Shown: piece after piece, positions 21,490-33,592 of the stretch
How the letters are laid out: every line of letters begins with the position of its first letter
How positions within the stretch are numbered: the stretch's first letter is position 1
Assembly (NCBI GenBank): GCA_038030265.1
Contig: CM075939.1
Location: 9,095,253 to 9,159,252 of the forward strand
DNA from: Corythucha ciliata
Lineage: Eukaryota; Arthropoda; Insecta; Hemiptera; Tingidae
Length of the DNA: 64,000 nucleotides
Direction of reading: 5' to 3'
Notes under the pieces: model-generated
The model's database searches: none
Seen by the model: only the letters and a program-made list of their open reading frames with translations
What the model was told of the DNA's origin: nothing
Position numbers and translations under genes: made by a program

Positions 21490-22865
21490 CTCGTGAATGA
21501 GCACTATTTGTAGCGTCGAATTGACGTTTTTCTTTCATTTTAGGTGAAACTGAGTGCTTTTTCTCAATTCTACCTCGAACTATAGCCTATTTTCTTCATT
21601 TTAACCGTAAAAAGGTCTCAAAAAACCGTGAAATAACGCATTTTTTATTTACTATTTTAATTACGACCAGCACTGGGCATCGCCTATAAACCCCGAATAG
21701 GTGCGTTCTTTCAATTTCAGCCGCAAAAGAACATTTTTTCCTCAATTTAACCTGTGGATGAAAGCTATTTCTCAATTTTAGCCACGACAATTACACTATA
21801 ATCAACAAAAAACTGTGACAATTTTGCCAATTCATTTTACCCCAATTTTAGCCGCAAATTCATGCTTTAATCTCAATTCTGCCTTGAGCAATTTCCCCCT
21901 TCAAATTTCAGCAGTGAAAAGGTCCACATAACATTCATGTTTACGAATTTCATTAATTTTGATCCGTACCTTGAATCGCGAACCTTAAAATAGGTGTTTT
22001 CCTCAATGTGCCTTAATTTTAGCCGAAAACAAGGACATTTTTAAAAAATGTGTGCGCTAAGTCGCCCTCTTTCTCGGTTGTACCCGCAAACTTGCTATAT
22101 AAATGTTTAAAAACAGTCAATTATCACTTTTTCGCAATATTCATCATGGTGCCTTCTCTCAATTTTACCTGCGTCAATGAGCTCCATTTTTCAATTTTAG
22201 CCGTGAATGAGCGATTTTTCTCAATTCTACATTGAACGCGCAATGTATTTTGTCAATTTTAGAAAAGAGCTCTGTAAACCGTGAGTTAGCGCATTTTCTT
22301 AATTTCGGCCCGGACTTTGGATCGCGAAACCGCAAATTGGCGTGTTTTCTCAATTTCAACCGCGAACAATGAGCAGATTTATTTCTCAAGTTCAACGTGA
22401 ATCAGCGATATTTCTCTATTCCAGCCGTGAATGGGTGTTTTCGCTCAGTACTAGCCGGAAAATGTCCTTTTCATGGATTTCATCCGCGAACGAGCACTTT
22501 TTCTCAAGGCGTACGGCGAACTAGCTTTTTTAACAATAATTACAGCCGCATACCCCCAATGCGCAAGGAAAGGATCCGCAAAGGAAATAGCGCTGTTTCT
22601 TAATTTTAGCAGTGTAAAATATTTTTTCTCTTTTAGCCGCGAATAACCGAGTTTTCTCGATTTTAGCCGCGAATAAGCGAGTTTTCTCTATTTTAGCCAC
22701 GAGTTGGCGCTTTGACTCCATTTTAACCGCACACTAACGCTTATCACAATCATTTAGACGTCTTAAGTGTTTTTTCACAATTTCAGTCGCAAATTAACGT
22801 TTGTTATCCATTTTGGCCGCGAATTAGCGGTTCTTCTCAATCTTATATCTGCGGTTGAGCGCTTC
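21490..22865 (+). repeat. B-type tandem array, forward
   Basis: Diverged units use TTTTTCTCAATTTTAGCCGC and GCGAATTAGCG; a short continuation lies at 23345-23450. Starts in frames here are repeat artefacts. Confidence 0.7.
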
Positions 22866-22883
22866 TAGCGGGGGGGGGGGGGC

Positions 22884-23170
22884 GCTAGTTCGACCTTTGC
22901 TGTGGTTGGACCTTTGCTGTGGTTGGACCTTTGCTGTGGTTGGACCTTTGCTGTGGTTGAGACCTTTGCTGTGGTTGGACCTTTGCTGTGGTTCAGACCT
23001 TTGCAGTGGTTCGACCTTTGCTGTGGTTCGACCAGTGCTGTGGTTGCAGCCTAGCTGTGGTGGTTGGACCTTTGCTGTGGTTGGATCTTGGCTGTGGTTG
23101 GACCTTTGCTGTGGTTGGACCTTTGATGTGGTTGAGACCTTTGCAGTGGTTGGAGCTAGGTTGCGCTTTT
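22884..23170 (+). repeat. 17-bp minisatellite
   Basis: About 16 copies of GGACCTTTGCTGTGGTT with small changes follow a G13 run at 22870. A second short block lies at 23465-23560 after another B fragment. The tryptophan/leucine/cysteine-rich frames across it are only translations of the repeat. Confidence 0.85.
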
Positions 23171-23189
23171 CCCCTTCATTTAGACGTAC

Positions 23190-23335
23190 TTACAGACGCT
23201 GAAGATGGCGAGCAGCCGAAACCGGTTCGTTTCTAACGCACCTCAACGAGGGAAGACAGACAACGTAGGCTCCTACGGCTACAGTTTCATGCATGCATTA
23301 CCTACTAACCCTCGTAGTCTAAGCGACCATACTAT
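23190..23335 (+). repeat. dispersed repeat with hammerhead-like core, possibly Penelope-like 3' end
   Basis: The sequence contains CTGAAGATGGCGAGCAGCCG followed by AAAC. This fits the hammerhead ribozyme core CUGANGA, a short GGC/GCC stem, then GAAA. Penelope-like elements are known to carry minimal hammerheads. I could not find a convincing stem I, so function is doubtful. Confidence 0.3.
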
Positions 23336-23570
23336 CAATATCAAGTCTTTTAGTGTTTTCCACAACTTCAGCCGCAAATTAACGTTTTTTATCCATTTTA
23401 GCCGCGAATTATTGGTTCTTCTCAATCTTATCTGCGGTTGAGCGCTTCTAGCCGGGGGGCGCTAGTTGGACCTTTGCAGTGGTTGGACCTCTTTGCTGTG
23501 GTTGGACTTTGGCTTCGGCTGGGCCTTCATTGTGCTTGAGACGTTGCTGTGGTTGGAAGTTCTACTGTAA

Positions 23571-24301
23571 TTTTAGCTTCGCTGATGTTGAACCATGGCT
23601 TTCTTTGGGCCTTATTGGTGGTTTTGGTGTATGGATGCGAGGGGCTACTTACACAGGCGAAAGGGCCTCATTGATTTTCGTTCCTGGGCTCGAATATTCT
23701 CACCACGGTCCTGGTAGTTAGGTCACGATCAAAATGCACCAAAGGAGACTGTTATTGCCCTTAAAAGTGGTCTTGAATGAGCGTCAATATTCTCGACTCC
23801 AAGGTGCTCAGCTGTGGTCCTCGGGCGTAAAGGCTCTTCGTCGCTGCACTTACTGGGTTTTAAATTATACGTGACCTCTGCCGTTTGAAAAGTGTGCTAG
23901 TGGCCCAAAACAAGGTGCGTCCCTTCGTGGTTTGACCAAAATCGAAGATTATCCTGGTTTTCGGGTCTTTAATATTATGGTCTGTTTAAAAAAACAAGAA
24001 ACACTACACATTTTTCATGGGCGCAACAAATTTTCATGGTCCAAGGGGGGCGTGACAGTGAAAAGGTTGAGAACCACTGTTTTAGACCGAAAGTTTCCTC
24101 ATAAAGCAGACAATTTCGTTATGAAATTGACAATTTCTTTGTGAAACCGACGAGTTTTTTCATAAGATAGACAACATGTCATCGTAATATTGCTCTTTGT
24201 GAAGCGTTTCACATAATTTGTTGCCCTTGACGTGGCATTTCGCGATTGACGTGAGTGTTTTCCAGAATGTTGCCATGGCCCCACCCTTGGATCCACCACT
24301 G
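23571..24301 (-). mobile_element. two hAT-like right termini (24079 and 24301)
   Basis: AAAAGGTTGAGAACCACTG ending at 24079 is the complement of CAGTGGTTCTCAACC, a classical hAT terminus, with a CATGGTCCAAGGGGGG subterminal block (24036-24050). A second end, CTTGGATCCACCACTG, finishes at 24301. Between them are 20-22 bp units with GACAATTTC. The left ends were not found. Confidence 0.55.
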
Positions 24302-27300
24302 ATTTAGTTCTTCGTTGTAGCAAAGAAATCTGATGTCGAGTCAAGTGAAAACAAGGCCTCTTGAATGTCAAAAAAATTAAACTTTTTCCCCCTTTAAATC
24401 CGAGTAGATATATCACCGGTGCATGAGAAGCTCTCATCTCTTTTCAAGATACCGTGTTGTCCTGTACTAGACCTCACGAGCCTGCGGAGAGGGGGGGAGG
24501 GGAAGGATACAGTGTGAAATACAAGAAGGCGCGGCTTCACAGTTGAAGCGGAAGCTCTTCTCTTCTCGACTCGCGGCCGGTAGAATGTAAACGCATTGAC
24601 GAGAAACGCGACCCGGAGACAGTAGTAAGAGAGAAATGAAAGTTCGTTTTTCCTCGCCTCCTCGCAAAAGTTATGCTCTTTTTTAGCGGTATCACCACTC
24701 TCTCGCTCTATCTCTCTCTCTCTTGCTATCTTTGTCAGTCTCCTCTTCTCGCGTCTTCGCAACTTGATAGACACACCTTGCCGTTGGAGCTTGTAAAGCG
24801 ACCTGATACTCGCATTTTTTTTTTTTTTGTTAAATTCACACCACGACGAGGTTTTTTCGCAAGTTTCAGCATCCTCGGGATCACCTTTTATCGGAGGGCT
24901 GATGAAAGAATTAAAAATTGTTCATCCATCAATGTGCATTGTAGGTCTTGGAGCCACTTAAAAACGACACGTTCCAACGGACCACAACCTGCGCGAGACG
25001 GAACGTCTCAAGCGCTCCCTTCCCCTCTTCACCATGGCTGGCACTTTCCGGTGCTAATCCACAGTTTTAGGCGTCCGTTCAAGTAGGGGCTTTAAAGAAA
25101 GTGAACGTCGAGGTTTCAAGTCCACTCGAAGAGTGCATATTAGGTCAAATTTTTCGAGTAAAATAATTCGAGCAGGTTTCCTGAAGGGGAAGAAGTAGAA
25201 GAAGAGGGAAGAGAACCCAGGCTTTTTCATTTTTGGCCCATTGGGCTGCGTGAGATTGAGTCGCTCGCGGGGCTCTCGATCGATTTTTTTTTTTTTTTTT
25301 TTTTGTCTTTCTTTCTTCTCCAAACTCCCTTCCGAAGAGTAGGTCAGGTGGTCCCCTTCCCTATCCTTTACATCCTGAGCGAGCTCACTAGGTAACTGTG
25401 TCTCGGCCAAGGAGTCAGCCCAGGAGAAGACCCCAAGGAGGGAATAAGCCCGTTACTTTCAGTCTGTACGCCGGCAATCTCATCGAACGTCCACATCCAT
25501 GTGAGAAACCGCCTAGAATTTTTGTTTTGTTTTGAAAACAAAATTTTGGTTCGTAGCCGCGGATTTTTTCGGGTACTTTTTTTTTTTTTTTTTACGGGAT
25601 TTTTGTTTCGAAGGTGTGCCACCAGAAATCTGCACTATAAAGGTAAGACGTTTCGATTGTTTCGTTCAAATAGTTGTAAGCCCCGTCCTACCTCTCCCCA
25701 AAAGTTATGCTCAAAACTGAGTAGGAACTCAAGTTTTTAAGACCCGAAATTTCACGGGCTCAACACCCCCCTCCCGCGCAAAAACAATTGACTACCTGCT
25801 CTTGTTTACCCTTCCCATTCATTCACGCTGGCAGGTATTAAAAATATCTCAAATTTCATTTTAATTAGAATAATAGTTTCCTCAATCATTACAAAAAGGT
25901 TCAAACACAAATCAGAAATTTTGCTTTAACCCTTCCACCCTCCTTCCCTCCTCCCCGAACCCGGGTTGTTACTTAAAATCGTATTCAAATGTGACCCAAA
26001 TTTTTCGGCGCTAATTTGTGGTACGTCCGAGTTTTGGACCGCCCGCAGGACATTCCCTACTTTTCTCTCACACTATCTCTTTCTCTCTTCTCCTACTTCG
26101 ACCAACTTCAACCCCTCCCTCCCCCCCCCCGAACACACACACACTCCTTAGCACCAAACCTCACCATTACCGTGATCCCACGACCCCTATTGCGGAAGTC
26201 GCGGTTTTTACGAACGTGACAATTATACGAGATCGAAATTGGTTGGAATACGATTTTTATTTTGTGGGTTCGTATGGATTAAAAGCGGCCGGGGTGGGTG
26301 AAGGGGAAAACTTTTTATTTCTCCAATTTTTAGCCGCGTATTCGAAAAGAGAGAGAGGGAAAATCCTTATAATCTGTTAAAATTGGGAGCCGTCCAGTGG
26401 TTTTTTAATCTAAAAATTCGCCGAACTACATATCATTGGGTGGAGCGTTCCACTTTTTTTTCTTCTCTTTCCACTCTTCTTCCACACTTCATTGTAATTT
26501 TCACTTCCTGTCTGAAATAAGCTTTTTATTGGGCCTTTTATATTTAAATTACTTTCAGGGTTCCCCCTCCTCCTTGGACTTAATTAGTTTTAATTGTTTA
26601 AAAGTGGCTGAGAACCTTTGCTCCCCTCCACCCATTCATGACACACAGCCTCTTTAATGCTCGTGCAATTTTCAGTGTTCAGTTCAAACCGTTCTTGATA
26701 AGGACCTCCGTTGGAGGAAAAATGTTCAAGTCATCGTTTCCTACAATTCCAAAGTCATTTTGATCAAACAAAAATGACGTACAACGGCGTAATTTTCACA
26801 CTGGAATTCAACCGAGGAACGTTACGACGATTTTTTCTGGATTACGCGAAGTTAAAAAAATTCACGTCCCACGGTTGTCTTTCCCTCCCAGCACAGTTAC
26901 TCGATGGGTAATTTTCCTCCAAAGTGCGTATAATACGCATGACGTTTAATAAACAAAGGAAACACCCTGGAGGGGGGGGGGTGCTAATTCAATGAAAAAA
27001 GAATGACCTCATTTTCCTGGGTGTTCCTCCCAATCGGACGATAACAATTCCACCACCGGCGGCGGTGGACCGGAGTCGAGGGAAGAGCGTGAGTTGTTGT
27101 AAAACTTGTTTCGAGTAGTTTTTTAAGCATGTTCACACTGCGGAAGGAGAATGATTGGGGGGGGGGGAGGACCATTTTGTCTGCGACGTCCTCAATAAAG
27201 TGTTTTGGGCTGTGGAGCTTTTAGATCCTTAAATTTGATGAAAAGGGTGCGGTGAGAGGGGTCGCGATTTTTTTGATAACACTGGGGACATCTCAACAAA

Positions 27301-27638
27301 TTTTTGAATGAACGATAGGAGGAAGTAACGTTTCCGAGTTGCCCGATGATTACAGGGAAGTGGGAGGTTCGTCACGACCTCTTCGCGAACATTTAAAAAG
27401 AAAACATCGCCAGTCAAAACATCCTACACGTCTTTTTATTCTCCTTTCATTTTCACAAAAGGCATTCACGAGGCAGACTCCACGCTCTCCGCACTCACCT
27501 GCGCTTCATTTTTCAAAAGAAAAAAAGAACAGCAGGTGGGTGCGAAAGAATGGTAAAAAAGGAACGGCCGGGGTAGGCAATTTCCCGCGCAGCACAAGCG
27601 TTACGCGTTCCGCAGCAGCAAAACTTCCAAAATTATCG
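24302..27638. other. 3.3 kb non-repetitive stretch, no gene recognised
   Basis: Composition is mixed, with CT-rich tracts (24702-24725), a T20 run (25285-25304) and T/A runs. Frames of up to 143 residues occur on both strands (24394-24774, 25054-25410, 26018-26380, 27339-27770) but all are low in complexity and match no family I know. It could hold untranslated exons or regulatory DNA of a neighbouring gene. Confidence 0.4.
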
Positions 27639-28796
27639 ATGCACGTGAACCTGGCGGCACACATATCACCAAACACGACGAAAATGGCGCCATTCGTTTG
27701 TTTACTGTTTGTTTACGTTTGTTTAGCCAACATTTTCGTTTGTTTAGCCCTGCAAAATACAATTTTTTAAAAAACAAAATGTGTGCCGCCAACTTCACGC
27801 AACGGCACACATGACCCCAATCGTTTGTTTCGCTACATATACGGACAGAACTTCGTTTGTTTACGTTTGTTTAGCCCAAATGTTCGTTTGTTTAGCCCAA
27901 ATGTTCGTTTGTTTAGCCCAATGTTCGTTTGTTTAGCCCAGCAAAAACATGTATTTATGAGGATATAAATCATGTTGTGTGCCGCCAACTTCCCGCAAGT
28001 TGGCGGCACACATGACGTATTTTCTTATGAATACATGTTTTGCTGGGCTAAACAAACGAAAATTTGGGCTAAACCAACGAAAATTTGGGCTAAACGAACG
28101 TAAACAAACGAAGTTCTGTGCGAATATGTAGCGAAACAAACGATTGGGGTCATGTGTGCCGTTGCGTGAAGTTGGCGGCACACATGATGTATTTTCTTAC
28201 TAATACATGTTTTGCTGGGCTAAACAAACGAAAATTTGGGCTAAACAAACGAAAATTTGGGCTAAACAAACGTAAACAAACGAAGTTCTGTCCGAATATG
28301 TAGCGAAACAAACGATTGGGGTCATGCGTGCCGTTGCGTGAAGTTGGCGGCACACATGATGTAATTTCTTATAAATACATGTTTTGCTGGGCTAAACAAA
28401 CGAAAATTTGGGCTAAACAAACGTAAACAAACGAAGTTCTGTCCGAATATGTAGCGAAACAAACGATTGGGGTCATGTGTGCCGTTGCGTGAGGTTTGCG
28501 GCACACATTTTGTTTTTCAAAAAATTGTATGTTGCTGGGCTAAACAAACGAAAATTTGGGCTAAACAAACGTAAACAAACGAAGTTGTGTCTGAATATGT
28601 AGCGAAACAAACGATTGGGGTCATGTGTGCCGTTGCGTGAAGTTGGCGGCACACATTTTGTTTTTTACAAAATTGTATTTTGCAGGGCTAAACAAACGAA
28701 AATTTTGGCTAAACAAACGTAAACAAACAGTAAACAAACGAATATCGCCATTTTCGTCGTGTTTGGTGATATGTGTGCCGCCAGGTTCACGTGCAT
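27639..28796. mobile_element. foldback-type DNA element with long inverted, internally tandem arms
   Basis: The outer ends are ATGCACGTGAACCTGGCGGC (27639) and its exact complement ending at 28796, and about 150 bp of each end match. The centre is the palindrome GCCGCCAACTT/AAGTTGGCGGC near 27993. The right arm holds five units of 147-172 bp starting near 28005, 28172, 28344, 28495 and 28642; the left arm holds two. Each unit contains GGCTAAACAAACG repeats and GCGAAACAAACGATTGGGGT. The flanks AAAATTATCG and AAAATATCG are nearly alike and could be an imperfect target duplication. No protein is encoded. Confidence 0.75.
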
Positions 28797-29180
28797 AAAA
28801 TATCGTACGCTGGCCGCCCCCAGTACTTTCGCTTCAAGTTTTCGGACTGAGTTCAACAGTTTATCACCCCCAAAAAAAAAGGCATTTTCAGAGAAACTGA
28901 CTTTTTTGACCCCTCCCCACTGTCTCAAACCATGCCATATTTCCCCTTCCGGATATCTTTTCTTGGATCCGCTCACCACCAATCGCTTTTCGGCTTTTAA
29001 GACCTTTCAACTCTTATTTCGTCATTCGCTTCAGCCCCTGCGGAGGACAATTGCACAACGCCCATCGTATGAAAAGCACAGGGGGCTTCCCCGCCCCCCC
29101 CCACCGGTGTCAAATGCGCGATTTCGAGTAGCCTACTCGTCTCTTGTATATACGCTCGAGAGCAACTGCAGCTCCTTGGA
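28797..29180. other. no gene seen
   Basis: A frame at 28759-29214 crosses the foldback end and the start of the D array and is not credible. Confidence 0.4.
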
Positions 29181-30905
29181 AAGTGACAAAATTATCAAGC
29201 AACTAACAAAATAGGGCTGGACGCTGACAAAATTATCCGAAGAGTGAACAAAATTGACTGCAAACTGGAAAAATATGCCTGGAAAGTGGCAAAAGTTGCC
29301 TGCAGACTGATTCTCGGGAAATTGACTACATTTCCTGGAAACCGAGATAATTTCCAGGAAACTGACATAATTTTTTGCATGAACAGTGACAAACTCGTTT
29401 GGAAACAAACAAAGTTGCTGGACACTGGAAAAATGGTATAGAATCTGACAAAATTGCCTGGAAACTGACGACAATAACATAGCCTTGAAACTGGCTTGTA
29501 AACTGACAAATTTGTCTGGAAAGTGATGGAATGGCCTGGAAACTGACATGAAAAGTGAAAAGATTGCCTGAAAACAAACAAAATCGGCTGAAAACTTACC
29601 AAAATTGCCCGGAAACTGACTAAATTTCCTGGAAACTGAAGAAAGTGCCTAGAAACTGAGAATGGGCTAGAGCCTTCTAAAATTTCCTGGAAACTGACAA
29701 AGTTGTCTACAGACTGAGAAAATTGTCGGGTTACTGAATGAGAAAATTGCGAGGAAACTGACAAAATGGATTGGAAACTGACAAAACTGTCCGGAAACTG
29801 ACAAAATTGTCTGGAAAGCGGTCGAAATGGCCGGGAAACTGACAACATCGCGTGAAAACTGATAAAATTGCGTGGAAAGTGACAACTAATAGCCTTGAAA
29901 CTGAAGATGGCTTGGAAACTAAAAAATTTGTCTGGAAACTGATGGAACTACCAGGAAACTGACCTGAAAAGTGAAAAAATTGCCTGGAAACAAACAAAAT
30001 CGACTGGAAACTGACAAAATTACATGGAAACTGAATAAAATTATATGGAAACAGAAGAAATTGAATGGAGAGCGATAAAGTTGCCTGGAAACTGACATGA
30101 TTACCTGAAAACTGACAAATGGGCTGCAGACTAGTAACATTGCCCGGAAACTGACTAAATTTCCTGGGAACTGAAGAAAGTGCCCAGAAACTGAGAATGG
30201 GCTGAAAACTTCTAGAATTTCCTGGAAACTGACATGATATCCTGATAACTGACAAAGTTGTCTACAGACCGAGAAAATTGTCGGGTTACTGAATGAGAAA
30301 ATTGCGAGGAAACTGACAAAACTGTCCGGAAACTGACAAAATTGTCTGGAAAGCGACGAAATGGCCGGGAAACTGACAACGTCGCCTGGAAACGGATAAC
30401 ATTGCGTGGAAACTGACGACATTAACATATAGCCTTAAAACTGAAGATGGCTTGGAAAGTGACAAATTTGTCTGGAAACTGATGGAATTGCCAGGAAACT
30501 GACCTGAAAAGTGAAAAAATTGCCTGAACACAAACAAAATCGGCTGGAAACTTACAAAATTACCCGAAAACTAAAAAAAAATTGTATGGAAACAGAAGAA
30601 ATTGAATGGCGAGTGATAAAAGTTGCCTGAAAACTGGCAAAATGACATGACAAAAAATGAAAAAATTGCCCGCAAACTGACTAAATTTCCTGGAAAATGA
30701 AGAAAGTGCCTAGAAACTGAGATTACTTCTAAACAAATTCCTGGAAAATGACATGATAACCTGAAAACTGACGAAGTTGTCTACAGACGGAGGAAATTGT
30801 CGGTTTACTGACTGAGGAAACTGCGAGGAAACTGACAAAAATGTCTGGAAATCGACAAAATGGTCGGAAACTACAATTTTGTGCCAGAAACTGTCCATGT
30901 GACTC
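29181..30905 (+). repeat. D-type 20-bp tandem array with about 530-bp higher-order repeat
   Basis: The basic unit is GAAACTGACAAAATTGCCTG with variants, over about 1.7 kb. A distinctive run beginning GAAAGTGCC(T/C)AGAAACTGAGA recurs at 29641, 30176 and 30702 (spacing 535 and 526 bp). A second marker, TAGCCTT(G/A)AAACTGAAGATGGC, recurs at about 29890 and 30430. This shows higher-order units. Phenylalanine/serine-rich frames on the - strand are artefacts of the repeat. Confidence 0.85.
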
Positions 30906-31883
30906 AAAAAACGGGCTATTCAAGCAGAAAAAACTGGAAATTTACCCTGGTGGATCTGATTGATTCGAAAATAAATTGTGTCTTTCAGCCCTGAATCTCT
31001 CTAATATACGGTGACTTTACTCTCTAACTAAACCTTCAAATTCGACCGGAAAACTTTATTTGCAACCCCCGCCCGCCCTTTCCGGCCACTCTTCCGGTGT
31101 GGAAATGATGAAATTTAGTTTCTTCGCCCGAAAAATACTAGTAATGTTGTGGAATAAACTGGCTATTCAGCCTGAGGGCTGTTATTTCAGTCAGGCGCCA
31201 GAAACTAATCATTTGGCCACAAATCATGAAATTATCAGCCTGTTGGAATTCACTTGGATCATGACATACGAATTCTAGTTGGCTAAAAATCTAATTTCTC
31301 GGTTTACAACAGGCAGTTTTGCTGTGCTAAACTGACTATTTGGTCTAGAAATCACAATAAAAATGTTTGTCCTCGTGCGTTTCAGCCTCTAGAGAAACCG
31401 TGAGATATGCTTGCATTGCCTCAAAATCTCTGATCATTTGGTGCTCCTGCTATTTACCCCCTCCCCTCTGGGCGATGAGGCAGGTCCGTCGTGGTGGTAT
31501 ATGATGGGTGCGTTGCTAGATCCTAGCTGCTTTGCTGGTGTCCCCTGGCGTTCTTGCTGGAAGTAAGCCGAGCCTAGCTGGTGGGGTTGTGAATGCGGTC
31601 ATTTTTCGACCAATATAACAGTTCGTCGTGGTCATAAATGACAATTTCTTCACGAAACGTACTATTCTGAGCCGAAACTTACTGTTCCGAGTTTAAACTT
31701 ACTATTCATCTCCCTCCCCCTCATGTGAATGCATTGTGAGTACATGGGAGGAGGAAGCACGTAATCAAATAGGGCTGATGACTTCATTCCAACTACATAC
31801 GTACATAAATAGTAATTAATTACGGTAATTGTTTTGTTTTTTCACAGATTTGGGATCTCAAAAATCCGTAAAATTAACACGTC
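30906..31883. other. upstream of the ZP gene; degraded short-unit repeats, no gene
   Basis: Loosely repeated words (GAAACT, AAACTGGCTATT, TTACTATTC) suggest a decayed tandem array up to about 31710. An acceptor-like TTTTTTCACAG at 31840-31850 could end a 5' untranslated intron of the ZP gene. Confidence 0.4.
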
Positions 31884-33592
31884 ATGTTGACGGCGTTTAC
31901 CCTTTTCACCCTTCTTGTACTCGCCGGCGGCTCACAGGTTTAAATTTTAATTCCATAGCGTTTATTTCGGAATAATCCCAACATCGATCAACCCCTCCCC
32001 CCTCTCCTTCTCAACACCCCTTCCAACCCACAATTATATTCTGACAGGGTAACGACGATAAAAGTAAAACGGGACAGCAGACAGCGTCAGCATCCAAAAA
32101 ACAAGATGACGGCGATCAAATCGCGCTGGAAAGCGTCGGCGCGGCCTCCGTTATTGGTGGCGTGCCGATAAGCGGTAACGGCATTGTGAGTGGTGGTGGT
32201 GGTGGTGGTGGCGGCGGCGGCGTCGGTGGTCTTGGTGGTCCCGCCATTAACGCCGGACACGGTGGTGGTAGCGCCGGATATTTGGAACAGTGGCCGGCTG
32301 CGGCTCCTGAGCTTCCTTTGATATCGTCGTTGGATGTCAAGTGTGGAAAGAACAGCATGAAGGTTTTTCTATTTTTTATTTTATAACGACTAAAATGCTC
32401 GGATTTTAATATTTTTTGTGTTTATTATTACAGGTGTTCATAGAATTTGACAAACCTTTCTACGGACTTGTCTTCAGCAAGGGTCATTACTCGAATATTA
32501 ACTGCGTCCATCTTCCAGCAGGACTTGGTCGGTCTCAGGCGACGTTTGAAATTGGAATTCATTCGTGCGGTACCGCCGGGAACACAGAAAACGGCCTGTA
32601 CGGATACGGAGCCGACTCTGGCTCTGGTACTTATTTTGAAAACATTATTGTCGTACAGTACGACCCTCAGGTGAGTGTGCCGGCGATGGAATTTTAAGAG
32701 AAAGACGTTTCTTTAACACGTGTCTCACAAACAGGTGCAAGAAGTGTGGGATCAAGCGAGAAAACTCCGTTGCACGTGGCATGATCAGTACGAAAAATCT
32801 GTGACGTTTCGTCCATTCCCGGTTGATATGCTCGACGTCGTACGAGCCGACTTTGCTGGTGACAACGTCGGTTGTTGGATGCAAATTCAAGTTGGAAAAG
32901 GACCGTGGGCTTCCGAAGTGTCCGGCCTGGTTAAAATCGGTCAAACGATGACCATGGTCCTCGCTATTAAAGACGACGACTCAAAATTCGACATGCTCGT
33001 ACGCAATTGCGTCGCTCATGACGGCAAACGCGCACCGATTCAACTGGTCGACCGTCGTGGTTGCGTCACTCGCCCTAAACTTATGTCTCGTTTCACGAAA
33101 ATCAAAAATTTCGGCGCCAGTGCCAGCGTCCTCTCCTACGCTCATTTTCAAGCCTTTAAATTTCCCGACTCCATGGAAGTTCACTTTCAGTGCACGATAC
33201 AAATCTGCCGCTATCACTGCCCTGACCAGTGTTCGAACGAACATATCGACCCTCATGAGTCCAATTCAATGGACGTTGTTCAACACCTCAGGGATGAGCG
33301 CGCCCCCGCCTTTTATAAACGAGGCCGCCGAGCCGTGAGCGAAGAGGTCGGCCTGAATCGAATCATCAAAGTCGTGTCAACGGGTGACCTCACCTTCTCC
33401 CTTGAAGATTCGAACAATTCCAGTTCGACTCTCGTCTTTCCAGCTCCGCCCGATGGTGCCGGTCTCATATGCATGCGAACGCCCAGTTTCGCCGTCACTC
33501 TCGTCGTTCTTCTCGTTATTCTTTTGGGGTCGTCGCTTCTGTCAGCATTCCTCTGTTTTAGGTTGAGGCCGAAAAAATTGCTGAGATGGTGA
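31884..33592 (+). CDS. dyl: dusky-like ZP-domain transmembrane protein
   Basis: Coding exons are 31884-31937, 32048-32362, 32434-32670 and 32735-33592, all joined in phase 0 by GT-AG introns of 66-110 bp, giving 487 residues. Residues 1-17 are a signal peptide (MLTAFTLFTLLVLAGGS). A glycine run lies near residues 60-90. A zona pellucida domain runs from about residue 110 (SLDVKCGKN) through FSKGHYSNINCVHLPAG, DNVGCWMQIQVGKGPWASEV and KFDMLVRNCVAHDGKRAPIQ to FQCTIQICRYHCPDQC. A furin-type site RGRR is at about 398-401 and a transmembrane helix at about 453-476. These wordings match the insect dusky/miniature/dusky-like group, apical matrix proteins that shape cuticle of epidermal cells. Which of the three is the closest cannot be settled here. 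An alternative last junction at 33560 (donor) to 33653 would replace the final residues. Confidence 0.9.

Noticed and set aside
22855..23236. Tryptophan/leucine/cysteine-rich protein
   Set aside because: It is the 17-bp minisatellite read in three phases.
24394..25622. Lysine/arginine-rich frames as a possible nuclear protein gene
   Set aside because: They depend on T-runs and CT tracts, have no conserved motif and no supporting splice pattern.
27783..28504. Repeated frames with the same protein wording on both strands, suggesting a small gene family
   Set aside because: They are translations of the 150-170 bp units of the foldback element. Their copy number and orientation follow the repeat, and no starts, introns or domains are independent of it.
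29133..30923. Long phenylalanine/serine-rich open frames on the - strand
   Set aside because: A 20-bp unit without stops in that phase yields long frames by chance. Composition follows the repeat exactly.
32116..32386. Proline-rich and glycine-rich frames over the ZP exon 2
   Set aside because: They are other-phase readings of the glycine run in the dusky-like protein.
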